Position numbers and translations under genes: made by a program. Below the pieces are notes generated by a model. The model was given only the letters and a program-made list of their open reading frames with translations. It did no database searches and had not been told where the DNA came from. From contig JAAAUF010000330.1 of NCBI GenBank assembly GCA_015499985.1, forward strand, positions 2,683 through 39,101: a stretch of DNA of 36,419 nt. The letters run 5' to 3'. This DNA comes from Haplosporangium gracile. Lineage: Eukaryota; Mortierellomycota; Mortierellomycetes; Mortierellales; Mortierellaceae. Below, in pieces: positions 1-9,522 of this stretch (position 1 is its first letter; every line of letters begins with the position of its first letter).

Positions 1-2188
1 CGACAACACTCATGGTCACACATGCCCTCATCCCCTTACCCGAATGCTCCAGTCCTTGTCGCATCCTGTACTTGAGCTTCTCGGCTAGACTCATCTTGGT
101 AACATCAATTCCTCCTTGTCCTGCTTGAGTGGAAGATGGTAGTGACAGGTTACACGATGCCGTAGTGTTTTGAGTGGCTGAGCTCGATCGTGAAGCTGCG
201 CCCTTGACTGAGTTCGATGATGATGCTGGCGTATCCACTTCATAGTAGTCGTATTCATCTCTAGATTCAACATCTTGCATTGGTGATCCAATTTTGAACT
301 CTTGAATAAACTCGACCTTGTCTTTGGATGGCGACTCTGATCCCAATCTCGAGGAACTGTAGCAAACAACTGCGTGTTAGCATTAAGTTGTAGCAAAGCA
401 AAATACATGCAATAGCGTCAGCATAAACTGAGAGTGCTTACTTGTCTTGGTATGGTTCGTAGGACGGGCTGGTTCGTCGTCCTCCTCGTGAGGTTAGGGA
501 ACGAGATCGCCTTCTTCGATTCCTGTGACGCCGACCGCCTTGTCCGCCACGTCCTTGGTTTTTGACAGGACTGCTCGCAAGTCCTTCGATCTCAGATGCC
601 TTCAGTGGCTTCTTGCCCGCCAAAGCTCGCTCGAGATTCTATCCAGATGGAAAGCAGCAAGGTCATACATATGATGCTCAGATCCTGTGGTCCCTATGTG
701 TCATAGTCTCATGTATCACAGTGCGTGCAATGGACTTACCACTGCTGTCACTTTGAGTTGGTTGACGCGCTCATCCTCCTCCTCTTTGGCGACCCGCAGT
801 ACTCGGTAATAGTCCTTGATGTAAAACTCCTTGCCCAGAGAATCCAGAGAGTCGCGGTCGCGTGGCGTGAGATCGTCGAGATGGTCGAAAATGTTTTCCT
901 CTTCCAGCGCAGTAAGCTCCTTCTCAGGCGCCTGTCCAACTGCACCGTCGGGTTGTACAGCGTTCGTCCCGTAATCAAACGCAAAACTTGGCCTTGTCGC
1001 CGTCCCTTCCGCAATACTATCACGTTTCCTAGTTATGACCGTGCCGTAAAAAATGAGGCATAATGTAAGATAATTGGCCAATGGCACCATCCCTTACAAT
1101 GTCTCTACGCCATGAATGTTCCGTGTGTGACAAGTACTTTTCAGAGACTTTTCCGATTAACGCATGGTGTCTTGCGACCAGATCGTTCCACTCTTCCTCG
1201 TTATCTAAAAGGCATTGTTCTTCCGTGACTATTTTACAAGAAATAAGCAATGGTTGAGGTCAGTGAACAGTCTACACTAAACCATTACGGTCTTGGTGCA
1301 GCAACCGACAACGAAAAGGTGTAACGTACTACGAAGACGGGTTTTGTCCGCTAGGTCATGCCATCGCTCATATCGAAGTTCGTTTCCAATGCCATCTTCG
1401 TCCCGATCTGGTCTAAGTCCCGAATCGACCACAGAGGTGGGGTCCGATGGGAGAAAGTCCAACAATGCCCTCCCGTCGAACCGATCAATCAAAACATTCG
1501 AGTCTCCCGGCCACGACATCCTAAAACAGATATTAGTTAAGATTGTCAGTATGGTCTGCGGCAACCCGGGTCTCGTAAACATCAAGTATCCATATGCATT
1601 CTCGCAAACTTTACAAGCTGGAAGGGTCCTCGTGGAAGGTGTAGCTCACTGAATTAGCAACTATAAATCAAGTGAGACAACCAGAGCATGTCAGTGTAGC
1701 GCTCACATCCATGTCAATTGGGGCTTCAATGCATATGTCTCGTCAGATACCCTTACCAAGACGTGTGGCGGTTCCTGATACTCTTAAGAGCTGTGTTGGG
1801 TCACCTAGCTAAATGGACAGACAGCGGATACCAATTGACAGGTTAGACCTACTTTTGAACAAAACAATGAAAGAAACGCAATTGATGTGCAGATATTCAA
1901 TTACCCTAGAGTCATAAAAGGCCTTTCTTCGTTGAGCGCGTCGACGGGCGCTTTCGGCAAGTTCCCTGATTCGTTTCTCTTCCTTGGCAACACTATTTTT
2001 GTTTCCGAAAGTCGGCCATTCGTTTGATCCAGCCAGGAGCAGCAGGGTTATTTCTCATTAGTAGATGTCAGAGAGTACGCGAGCGAGGAAGAGACTGGTT
2101 TCTAGGAAAATCAATCGTCGTCAGTCGTCGCCAGTCTCAAAGGAAGGGAAAGGAGAGTAAACAGGGCCCGGTCCTACGTTTTCCACAT
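1..2188 (-). CDS. CLASRP/SWAP-type alternative-splicing regulator (3' partial)
   Basis: Nine exons join in one frame: 2178-2188, 1905-1992, 1757-1808, 1581-1644, 1333-1520, 1138-1228, 740-1028, 442-638 and 356-1, giving about 445 residues before the left edge cuts off the end. The product matches the CLK4-associating SR-like protein family (SWAP N-terminal domain), nuclear proteins that bind CLK kinases and influence alternative splicing. Seen: a start of the type MW..x..EEKR, a basic RRRAQRR helix near residue 25, an ACKVCENA patch, then MMSWPGD...LIDRFD near 72-87, YERW, TEEQC, an arginine-rich block with GGRR.SPSYEPYQ near 310-326, and near the edge AEKLKYRMRQ, the family's C-terminal coiled-coil motif. 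The first coding exon is only 11 nt. It was chosen because it restores the family's MW start and the phase; that choice is inference. The family assignment is strong. Confidence 0.85.
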
Positions 2189-2439
2189 GGTTCGCTGTCC
2201 TGAATGTCCTGATGAATGTGATGGACTGTAACAAGAACCGAATCTTGTATGGCCAAAATCACACAAGCACAATCGAAGGACAGCCACAGTCACGCAGTCG
2301 CATTTTTTTATGCTTCAAGCAAGGGTAGGCGAAGAAGAAAAAAGCAATTATCTGCGATTTTTTTATATTTTTATTTGCATGAAAGAAAGCAAGCAAGCAA
2401 TCAAAAGGTAAGCAAAGAAGCATGAGATGAGGGGGAGGA

Positions 2440-3784
2440 CTAGACTCGACCCCAGTTGTTGTCGTCGTCGTCGTCATCGTCATCATCATCCTCATCGTCC
2501 GTCAAAATCTCGCGCCTTCTGCGTACGCTTTGCTCTAATGCTGTTTGCGTGGTTGCTACTGGAGTACGACTCAGCAAGGTGGTGGTGTCTCGGCTGCGCA
2601 ATGAGTCTCTTGGAATGGTTGCAGGGCTGATCGGTCTGTCAGATGGATTTACTCGCGACATTGGCTCCTGCTGTCGTTGTTGCCCTTGGTTGAAAGTCCC
2701 AGTAGGTTGTTGGAAGGCATGGTATGGCGCAGGGTTTAACTGTGAATACCCAAGTGCAGTTGACGTGGAAGTTGTCTCTTGATCAGCCCCAATTGCTGAG
2801 ATCAACAGCTGAGCAATCCACATTGCCGACCCTAAGGCAGAGAAAAAAAGGAAGAAAAAACAATTGTAAGCATGTTGATAATGCTCTCTACATTGAATGA
2901 TTGGAGACTTAAAGCTATGACAAAAAGAAAGATGAACGCAAAAGCATGTGAGGACTGAGAAGGTACAACATACCTCCGACAAGAATACCAATGACGGCGG
3001 CAATGGTAAAGAAGGAGTAGACGGGGAGAAAGGCGAGGCAAATGTCCTTCATCATCATGTAAGGAGTCTCGAACAATGCAGCTACAACCGAATATGGTTT
3101 GGCGATGACTGATCGGGCAGCCAAATAGCTTGTTCGTATAGACCAAAGACTAGCGCGATAAGCAAACCATGCTGAAGCCTGAACGACGGGCCAGATGGTC
3201 GAGCCTTGCTTCGGCTGAGAGTCCTTTGGCGGATGTTGTTGCCGCTGGCGGTCCTGTGAGGACTGATATGATGAGAATGCAGAGGCAGAGGCAGAGGCAG
3301 AGGCTGGCGGTGGATATGCCAAGGAAAGTGAACCTTGAGTAAAGACAGGGTGGTTGGAAATGTCCTGTTGTGCCTTGGAGTCTGGTTGACCTCCGACAGT
3401 CATATGAGCCCAAGGGTTGTTACCAGCGGCAGCACCTCCAGTCGCGTCGTGTGAGTCATGTTGGTGGTTGTTTTGGTTGTTCACAACATGTGCAAAGTGT
3501 TGGTGTACAGGTGAGGGTGATGAACTAGGGAGTACGGTGTCTTTGACAACGAGGGGAAGAGGGGATTGTTGTTTGGAGAGTAAGTTGGGTACGGATGAGA
3601 CGAGGAAGGAGAGGAAAAGGACGATGGCGGAGAGGACGACGATTTTGCTACAGCAGCTTTGTTCTGGCTCCATGTCGATTCTGTGGAGGGTGTCGTCGTC
3701 GTTGTGTCTACCGTTGTGAGTGTCGTCAGTATGAGCATGTTGCTGTTGTTGTGCCGGGTGGCGATCTCTGTGGTCCATCGACAT
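2440..3784 (-). CDS. Membrane protein with conserved hydrophobic hairpin, possibly Ldb16-like
   Basis: Two exons, 3784-2974 and 2831-2440, joined over a 142-nt GT-AG intron give 400 residues. Visible parts are a His/Gln-rich cytosolic N-terminus, one membrane segment (about 47-69), a low-complexity linker including an Ala-Ser repeat near 161-169, a block of aromatic and hydrophobic residues at about 197-286 (IWPVVQASAWFAYR, then FLPVYSFFTIAAVIGILVGG), and a C-tail ending in a run of about twelve Asp/Glu before NNWGRV. A membrane hairpin after a basic/aromatic amphipathic stretch, followed by a polar tail, recalls fungal Ldb16, the seipin partner in lipid-droplet assembly. That resemblance is from memory and is weak. 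It could equally be an unnamed ER membrane protein. The intron lies inside the hairpin. The 5' flank carries a long GA/CT repeat. Confidence 0.75.
2457..2500 (-). repeat. GAC/GAT trinucleotide repeat encoding poly-Asp
   Basis: On the coding strand an imperfect GAC/GAT/GAG run encodes about twelve acidic residues near the C-terminus of the hydrophobic-hairpin membrane protein. Confidence 0.85.
3282..3304 (-). repeat. Hexanucleotide repeat encoding (Ala-Ser)n
   Basis: Four near-perfect tandem GCAGAG-type units (plus strand) encode alternating Ala-Ser within the linker of the membrane protein at 2440-3784. Confidence 0.8.
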
Positions 3785-3945
3785 TCTGTCTGCCGCTTAT
3801 TGTAATGAAAAGAATGAGAGAGAGGAGGGAGTGAAGTAATGAACGAGGGAAGGGGAGGGGAGGAGAACGGTAGTAGGAAATGAGAGTGGTATGGAGTGAA
3901 GAGAAGAGTGGAGAGAGCAGGACAGAGAAAAAGAGACAGGAAGAA

Positions 3946-3969
3946 AGAGAGAGAGAGAGAGAGAGAGAG
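3946..3969. repeat. (GA)n microsatellite
   Basis: An uninterrupted AG/GA dinucleotide run of about 24 nt lies in the 5' flank of the minus-strand membrane-protein gene; on that gene's strand it is a CT run. CT-rich leaders are common in fungal promoters. Confidence 0.85.
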
Positions 3970-4385
3970 CCAAAGAGGCATAGCTGCTGTCTGCAATTTT
4001 TTATGTGGAGCAGAAGAACGAGTCTCTCTTTTGTGTGTGTTGTTTGTTGGTTGTGGATTGTGGAGTGGGTGCAGTGCAGGTTAGACAAGTAGCAACGCGA
4101 GGCAAAAGGAGATTTAGATCAGTTATCATCACCATCGACTCGAGCAAGCAACGAAGCGCCCCTTGAATAAGGGAGACTGCACATGAACGATCGAAGCGAG
4201 CAATGCGAGCAACGAAAAGGAGCAGGTTTGTTGTTCCCTGCTATTGCTATTGTTGTTGATGGGTGTAATGTTGATGATGGGTGCTGTAAGCAAACATATA
4301 CACATACACACAACCATTGAAGAATCAACATTGTATCGTATCCAACCAACCAGCCGGGCCAGACTTTGCACTTGTGCCTACGCAG

Positions 4386-4422
4386 CCAATCATGGCCCCA
4401 TCCTGGCCTTTCTCCAGCCAAT
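4386..4422 (+). promoter_or_regulatory. Pair of CCAAT boxes
   Basis: Two AGCCAATC elements, 32 bp apart start to start, lie about 380-420 bp upstream of the LARP7-like start codon. CCAAT is the binding site of the HAP/NF-Y complex; a role here is inference from position and duplication. Confidence 0.4.
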
Positions 4423-4801
4423 CGTATCCAGTCATTCAGTCAATCTCCTCCTTCCTCCACCCTCTCCTTCTCCGTCTCCCTGGTAATAATCAAACAACAC
4501 ATCGATCTCTTTTCTGTTGAATTGGCCAGCAGGACAACTTTTCCCTTCTCTCTTCTTTTTTCTATTTATTACTCCGTCACTTTCCCCTTCTTGGACTCTC
4601 CTTCTCTCCTTTGCTTTCCCTCGCTTTCCCTTTTTATCTCTTCCTCTCGTCCCATATCCTACATCTCGCAACCACATCTATCCAGCAACCACACTCTCGT
4701 CCCATTCGCTCATTCTCTCATTCTTCTTTCTCCCCTTCCATTACCACTCAATCGCCTTCTTACCCCCTCTTTCTTACTCTCAACTTCCACATACAACTAT
4801 C

Positions 4802-6589
4802 ATGCCTGTGATTCCATCGGGTCGACTACGACTCAAGCATGCCGCAAACTTGATCAACCACCACCTCTCCGACCTCAACATCCTCTTCGAGCCCAAACTG
4901 CGCGAATCCGTTGGACCCAACGGCACCGAATGTAATTCCCTCTTCTCCACCTCATTCCCTCTCTTCTGTCTCTTATTGCTGGTGGGCACTGCACTCTTTT
5001 TGTTTGTGTGAATTTTTTATTTGTTCACAGTCGACTGACAATATATATTTGCCGTAGTATGTGTTATGCGTGTGTTATGCGGGTGTGCGAGTGTGTCTTG
5101 TGCTTGTGTGCGTGAGTATGATTTGGTCTCGTTTGTCTCCCCTGGGAAATTGTTTATTAGTTTCGCCGTTTTGTTTTTTTTTGTTGTCGTTGTTATTGTT
5201 CGCTGCTCTTGCTGCTGCTCTCTTTGGTAATGGAGAGATCGATTGGTAGGTGTGTGTGTGTGTGTATGCGTGGCGAGTGCATCTATGTATGTGCGGGTAT
5301 GACAGACGGATTTGGAAGATGCGCGTTTGTCAAAGTGTGGCAGGAACAACGGACAGATGATCCCGTGGTCCAGGTTTCACTGTTGGGGTCATAAACAAGT
5401 TTCAGGAACCAGGCACTTTCTTTTTTCATACTCCCACGCACTCTTAACCTGTTCATTCTCATCCGAGCGCAACGACCATGCATACTCTTTTCATATATTC
5501 TCCCGCCCATACTTAACTATCAACACGCATACCCTACAAGACATATAACAACAACGATGCTCATTCTTCTCAAGATTGTTTCTAAACACCTGCACTCTCT
5601 CGGATACAACGTAGACGTGTTCATCGACTACCTGAAAGAAGCCATTCCCGAACTCAAAGATCTGAACGAGGCCCAAGTGCGACGTGCCATCAAATACGAC
5701 GCCGTCAACAGACTCGAGGTACACTAATACTTCATTCTTGTTTTTTTTTCTCACAAAAACTTACCAATGCAGAATGAAGCTAACTTAATCTCTCCTTGGA
5801 CTATGACGACAAAAAAAAATAGCTGCATCCAGAACACAGCCAGGTGCGACGATGCAGGCCGTTTTACGAAACAGAGGCAGTCGATCGGATGCTGTTTGTG
5901 GACGATATCGACATTTTGGGTCACGAAGACGATCCGACCGCCATCTTCCAACAACTTCTCCTCCCTTACCCCGGTGAACCTCTCGACTTACCATCATCCT
6001 CTCATAACAGCACAAACAGCGATGACAACAGCAGCCACGAGGATAATGACGACGACAATACCAACACTAATGACAATCCATCACAGGAATCGACGGACCA
6101 CCAGGCGCTCAACAACCAGACTATAATTCGACCCTATGGCAACAAGCCTACTCGCTTCTTCCAAGGGTTCTGCTATGTTGAATTCCCATCTCGAGATCTC
6201 TGCCTCCAAATGTCCTCCAGAATCCTTTCGCGGAACAATTCTGTCCGTGTCATGCCTATGTACGTTTTTCCTTTTTTTGTTTTTCTTGTTGGTGCTGATG
6301 TATTTATCCTGACCACACAAAAGTGAAGGGATGGCAGCGAGATTATATTTATCCAATCAATTCTCTTTTATCTGTTGCGATCAATTCCATCGTTCAACGA
6401 TCGCAAACGAGATCCTGGAAATGAAAACAAGATGTCGATCGTCCACCTCCTTTTTTTGTATGTGTGTGAGCATACGTTATTCACCATATCTACTTTTCTG
6501 CTTCTCTCGAATCGAAATCCTATAGGAGGCAATGGCGCAAACTGGAGAGCGAATACTTGAGTCTTAGGACAAAGGCACATGCCTACTAA
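4802..6589 (+). CDS. LARP7-like La-related RNA-binding protein (short, no xRRM seen)
   Basis: Exons supported by phase: 4802-4931, a block ending at 5718 (ATG-frame open from at least 5541), 5823-6259 and 6526-6589. Exon 1 reads like the start of a La motif (LINHHLSDLNILFEPKLRE..GPNG). The second block continues it (LILLKIVSKHLHSLG, then VFIDYLKEA), and exon 3 gives LHPEHSQVRRCRPF followed by an RRM-like fold (RMLFVDDIDI ... FQGFCYVEFPSRD) with an Asn/Asp/Ser-rich insert. The final exon gives MRQWRKLESEYLSLR, the motif that follows RRM1 in LARP7 proteins, then a stop. La proteins bind the 3' ends of polymerase III RNAs; LARP7 relatives act with 7SK or telomerase RNA. The junction between 4931 and 5541 is unresolved: a direct splice is out of phase by one, so a small exon or another acceptor is missing. 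The C-terminal xRRM of LARP7 is absent. Confidence 0.7.
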
Positions 6590-6890
6590 GTAAACCAAAA
6601 CGAACAAAAAGAAAATACAAAAATATAACTAGAAGTATAACCGCAAACAATAGGCAAATCCTCAGCAGCAACAACAAATATGCAATGCAGAAGAAGAGTA
6701 TAGTATTGAAGTATAAGTATGGTATGAAGAGAAGTATGATATGAAGAATATGTCGCAATAAGAAGGTTATCTATGTAAAACACGAAGAAAATCAATAAGG
6801 ATGGCACTCTACTTGTCGAGTTGTCAAGAGTGCTCTAGCTAAGATAAGCCTCTTTTCTGACATGTCAGGAGTATCCTACAAGAAAGCCCT
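6590..6890. other. Convergent intergenic spacer
   Basis: About 300 bp between the stops of the LARP7-like gene (plus) and the FAD oxidoreductase gene (minus). It is A-rich on the plus strand with AT-rich stretches consistent with two 3' untranslated ends. No gene was seen. Confidence 0.6.
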
Positions 6891-8391
6891 TTACTTGTCA
6901 GCGGTCTCCTTGGACAACGGTGTGCCGAGCCAGCTCCAAGAACGCGAGGCCCCGATATTGTAGCTAAAGAAACGCTTCAGAAAGAAATTCCATGAGGTGC
7001 AGAACATGAAGAACAACTTGAGCTGCGCCAGTCCCCTGGCAACACCATAATACAGCATGATCTGAGGGGGCATGGGCGAATGCTGGGTCAGACTCGTCGA
7101 TGGAGTCTTGGGGTCGTTGATCATGCTGATAATGTTCTTCATGCACGTAATTCCCTGCCGCCATGCTGCTCCACCCGTCTGCAAAGAAAATTGAAAAAGG
7201 GAAAGAGTTGTTAGACAAGGGTGTGTTTCACTCATTTCTTACATCTTTGTTCGCTCGAGTTTTATGAATGAAAGCAAAAACTCGAAACACACCTTGACAT
7301 CCTCGAGATCAGCGACATCGCCAGCGGTAAAGATGTTGGGAAAGGCATCATCAACAATCTGAAGAGAAGGCTTGGTCTTGACGAGACGGTTCTTGGTGTT
7401 GATCGATTGAGGCGACAGCTTGCTCAGCAGGTCACTCTGAGGTGTCATTCCCGTGCACATAATCTACATTGATGAAGATTTAAAGTGGGCAGGTTAGCAT
7501 GTGCCTCTTCGAATGACAGGCGCAAACAAAAAGGAGTTGTGCCCTATCAAAGGCGGCATACCTGAAAGTCAGACTCGATTTCTTTGCCGTCGCGGGTGGC
7601 AACCTTAATCATCTTAAAGTCGTCTTTGAACCCACCCTCAGGGACAATCACTCTGTCACCTCGAATCTCGCGCACCCCAAACTCAGCCAGGATCGCAACC
7701 GTCTTCTGGTGCATGGAGGTCATGTACGAAGGCATGTAGCGGTCACGTGAATGGACCAGCGTAACCTCCTTCTCAGGGAAGTGTTCTCGAATTTCCACTG
7801 CCAATTCCAACCCAACAGCGCCGCCGCCGATGAGCAAAATCTTGGTCGCCTTTTGGATCTTGGCCTGCACTTCCTTGAGTCTCTGAACCGCTCCCGTCTT
7901 GGTGTCGTGGTCATTGAGGTTGCCAGGCTCGGGGTGACGAGCTCCTGTAGCATAGATGAGGTAGTCATACTCAATGCTTGTCCCGAATCCTTCGATAGGT
8001 CTGTCAATCTCTACGTGGGTCTTGGTAATGTTGGTGGCAAGTGCTTGAATGACTTGGCCCTTCTCAGGAGAGTCGTAGAGGTTGGTGTAGGGCACAAACA
8101 GCTCATTCTCCCAGCCGTCGATGACACAGGCACGAGGGAAGGCAAACATGTAGTGGAAATGGGAGTGCTTCTCGATGATAATTACACGATGTGTCGAGGG
8201 CAAGTTCTTCTTGGCTTCAAGTGCTGCAGCGATGGCTATTTAGAGTGAATGATAAGTGAGAAGAAGAGTTAGCGAGAGTGCGCCTTTGTCTTGTCATCCA
8301 AAGGCTCGAGGAGGACACAAAGGAGGACAATAGTACCAACGCAGGAGCCGCCAACGATGACAATGTTCTTCTTTGGTGTAACGATAGTCAT
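6891..8391 (-). CDS. AIF/FSP1-type FAD-dependent NAD(P)H oxidoreductase
   Basis: Four exons (8391-8337, 8235-7562, 7463-7293, 7178-6891) give 395 residues. This is a pyridine-nucleotide-disulphide oxidoreductase of the AIFM2/FSP1 (AMID) type, which passes electrons from NAD(P)H through FAD to quinones. Seen: an N-terminal FAD Rossmann motif NIVIVGGSCV (GxGxxG in relaxed form), HSHFHYMFAFPRA typical of the AMID branch, the YATGARHPEPG loop, a second Rossmann motif LLIGGGAVGLELA that binds NAD(P)H, and the FAD-ribityl motif NIFTAGDVADL in exon 3. The tail is rich in Phe and Lys and may sit on a membrane. There is no N-terminal Gly for myristoylation (M-T-I-V), unlike human FSP1, and no clear mitochondrial presequence. 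The start at 8391 places the Rossmann strand about eight residues in, normal for the family. Confidence 0.88.
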
Positions 8392-9522
8392 AGTGTATAT
8401 GAGGTAGAGTGGAGAGGTAAGAAGGGGAAGGAAAGTGTGACGTTAAGAAAGTAAGGATAAAAAAGAAAAAAAAAAAAAGAAAAGGGGAGAAAAACGGGAC
8501 CTTTATTAATAAATAAAAAAAAATAGGTTACAATCTGTTTATCAGATGAAAAGCTTATCAGATTAAACATTGAACCGACAATACACAACAAAAACAGAGC
8601 AGGCAAACCGGCGGCATACAATCCATACCTTTTTTGTCATGCAATCCCTCCCTTCCCAGTCATTTCTTGCCCTTCTTCTTTCTCACTCTCCTTCTTTTTT
8701 TTTCTCAGTTTAACTCCTCCATCGGTGCTTGATTTTCAGCGCAGCGCCATCCTTCTTTCCTCTGCTTGAACTAAATGCGCCCATTTGAATCCTCAACCTG
8801 TCACAGAAGGGGGCATGAGCGGGGATGAACTTAGGAGTTTAATATTTTTTGGCAGAAGTGTTGATCAACGGTGTTCCTTTGTTGTACCACAATAAGACAG
8901 GAGTAAAAACTGAATAATGAGAATGAACTTTTGTTTTGTAGCTGAATGAGAGAGAGAAGGTAACAGAGAGCAAGTGAAAGTGAGTGAACGAAAGAGAGAG
9001 AACAACAGAAAGAGAAGAATGTGGGCGGGGGTATGAACATATGCAGATGTGTCTAAACGATGAGTTTGGGCGTTATCTGATCGTTCAGCCTTTTTTTTTT
9101 TTTTTTTGTTCTCAAGACCAGAAACAGTCTGCCAATGAACATTTGTAAAGGACGATGGGAGTTTCAGAATGTTAAGATAGGTATAGAGACAGCTACCATA
9201 GTCGCTGTCAGCTGCAGAGTACTCATGAAAGCCTAGAGTGAGTTGTCGACCGAGAAGACATTTTCTCGTTGGAAGAGAGAGGGTGCTGAAGACGTCGCCT
9301 TGAGAGGCAGTAAGGAATTGATTCCTTTGTCTGAAGTTTGTTTGTCTCAAGTTGAACATGTACGCCCATATATTGTCAACAGAACAGCTGAGGTTCACTG
9401 ATATTTGATGTTTGCATGCTAGTTTTTTATTGTTTTTGTTTTTGTTGATTATTTTGTTATAGTTGCTGCTGTTGTTTCTGAACTAGAATGGAATAGATGG
9501 AAGCAAGGAAGGGCGTTGGCTT
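8392..9522. other. Intergenic region between two minus-strand genes
   Basis: About 1.1 kb upstream of the FAD oxidoreductase and downstream of the Ariadne ligase. It contains A-rich tracts near 8460-8520, a C/T-rich stretch at 8641-8720, and a run of about 18 T at 9091-9108. Open frames here are low-complexity with no recognisable domain. It probably holds the oxidoreductase promoter and the ligase 3' end. Confidence 0.5.

Larger units (their letters stand above)
3785..4801. promoter_or_regulatory. Divergent intergenic promoter region
   Basis: About 1 kb separates the start of the minus-strand membrane-protein gene from the plus-strand LARP7-like gene. It is strongly purine-rich on the plus strand at its left half and pyrimidine-rich at its right half, so each gene has a CT-rich leader on its own coding strand. 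Two CCAAT boxes lie at 4386-4390 and 4418-4422. No credible coding sequence was seen. Confidence 0.5.

Noticed and set aside
725..1063. Plus-strand open frame of 112 codons opposite the CLASRP-like gene
   Set aside because: It is the antisense shadow of exon 7 of that gene, whose minus-strand frame has clear family similarity.
8865..9398. 177-codon minus-strand open frame
   Set aside because: Low-complexity Ser/Leu/Phe composition, stop-flanked, no motif; it lies in intergenic or 3' UTR sequence next to the Ariadne gene.
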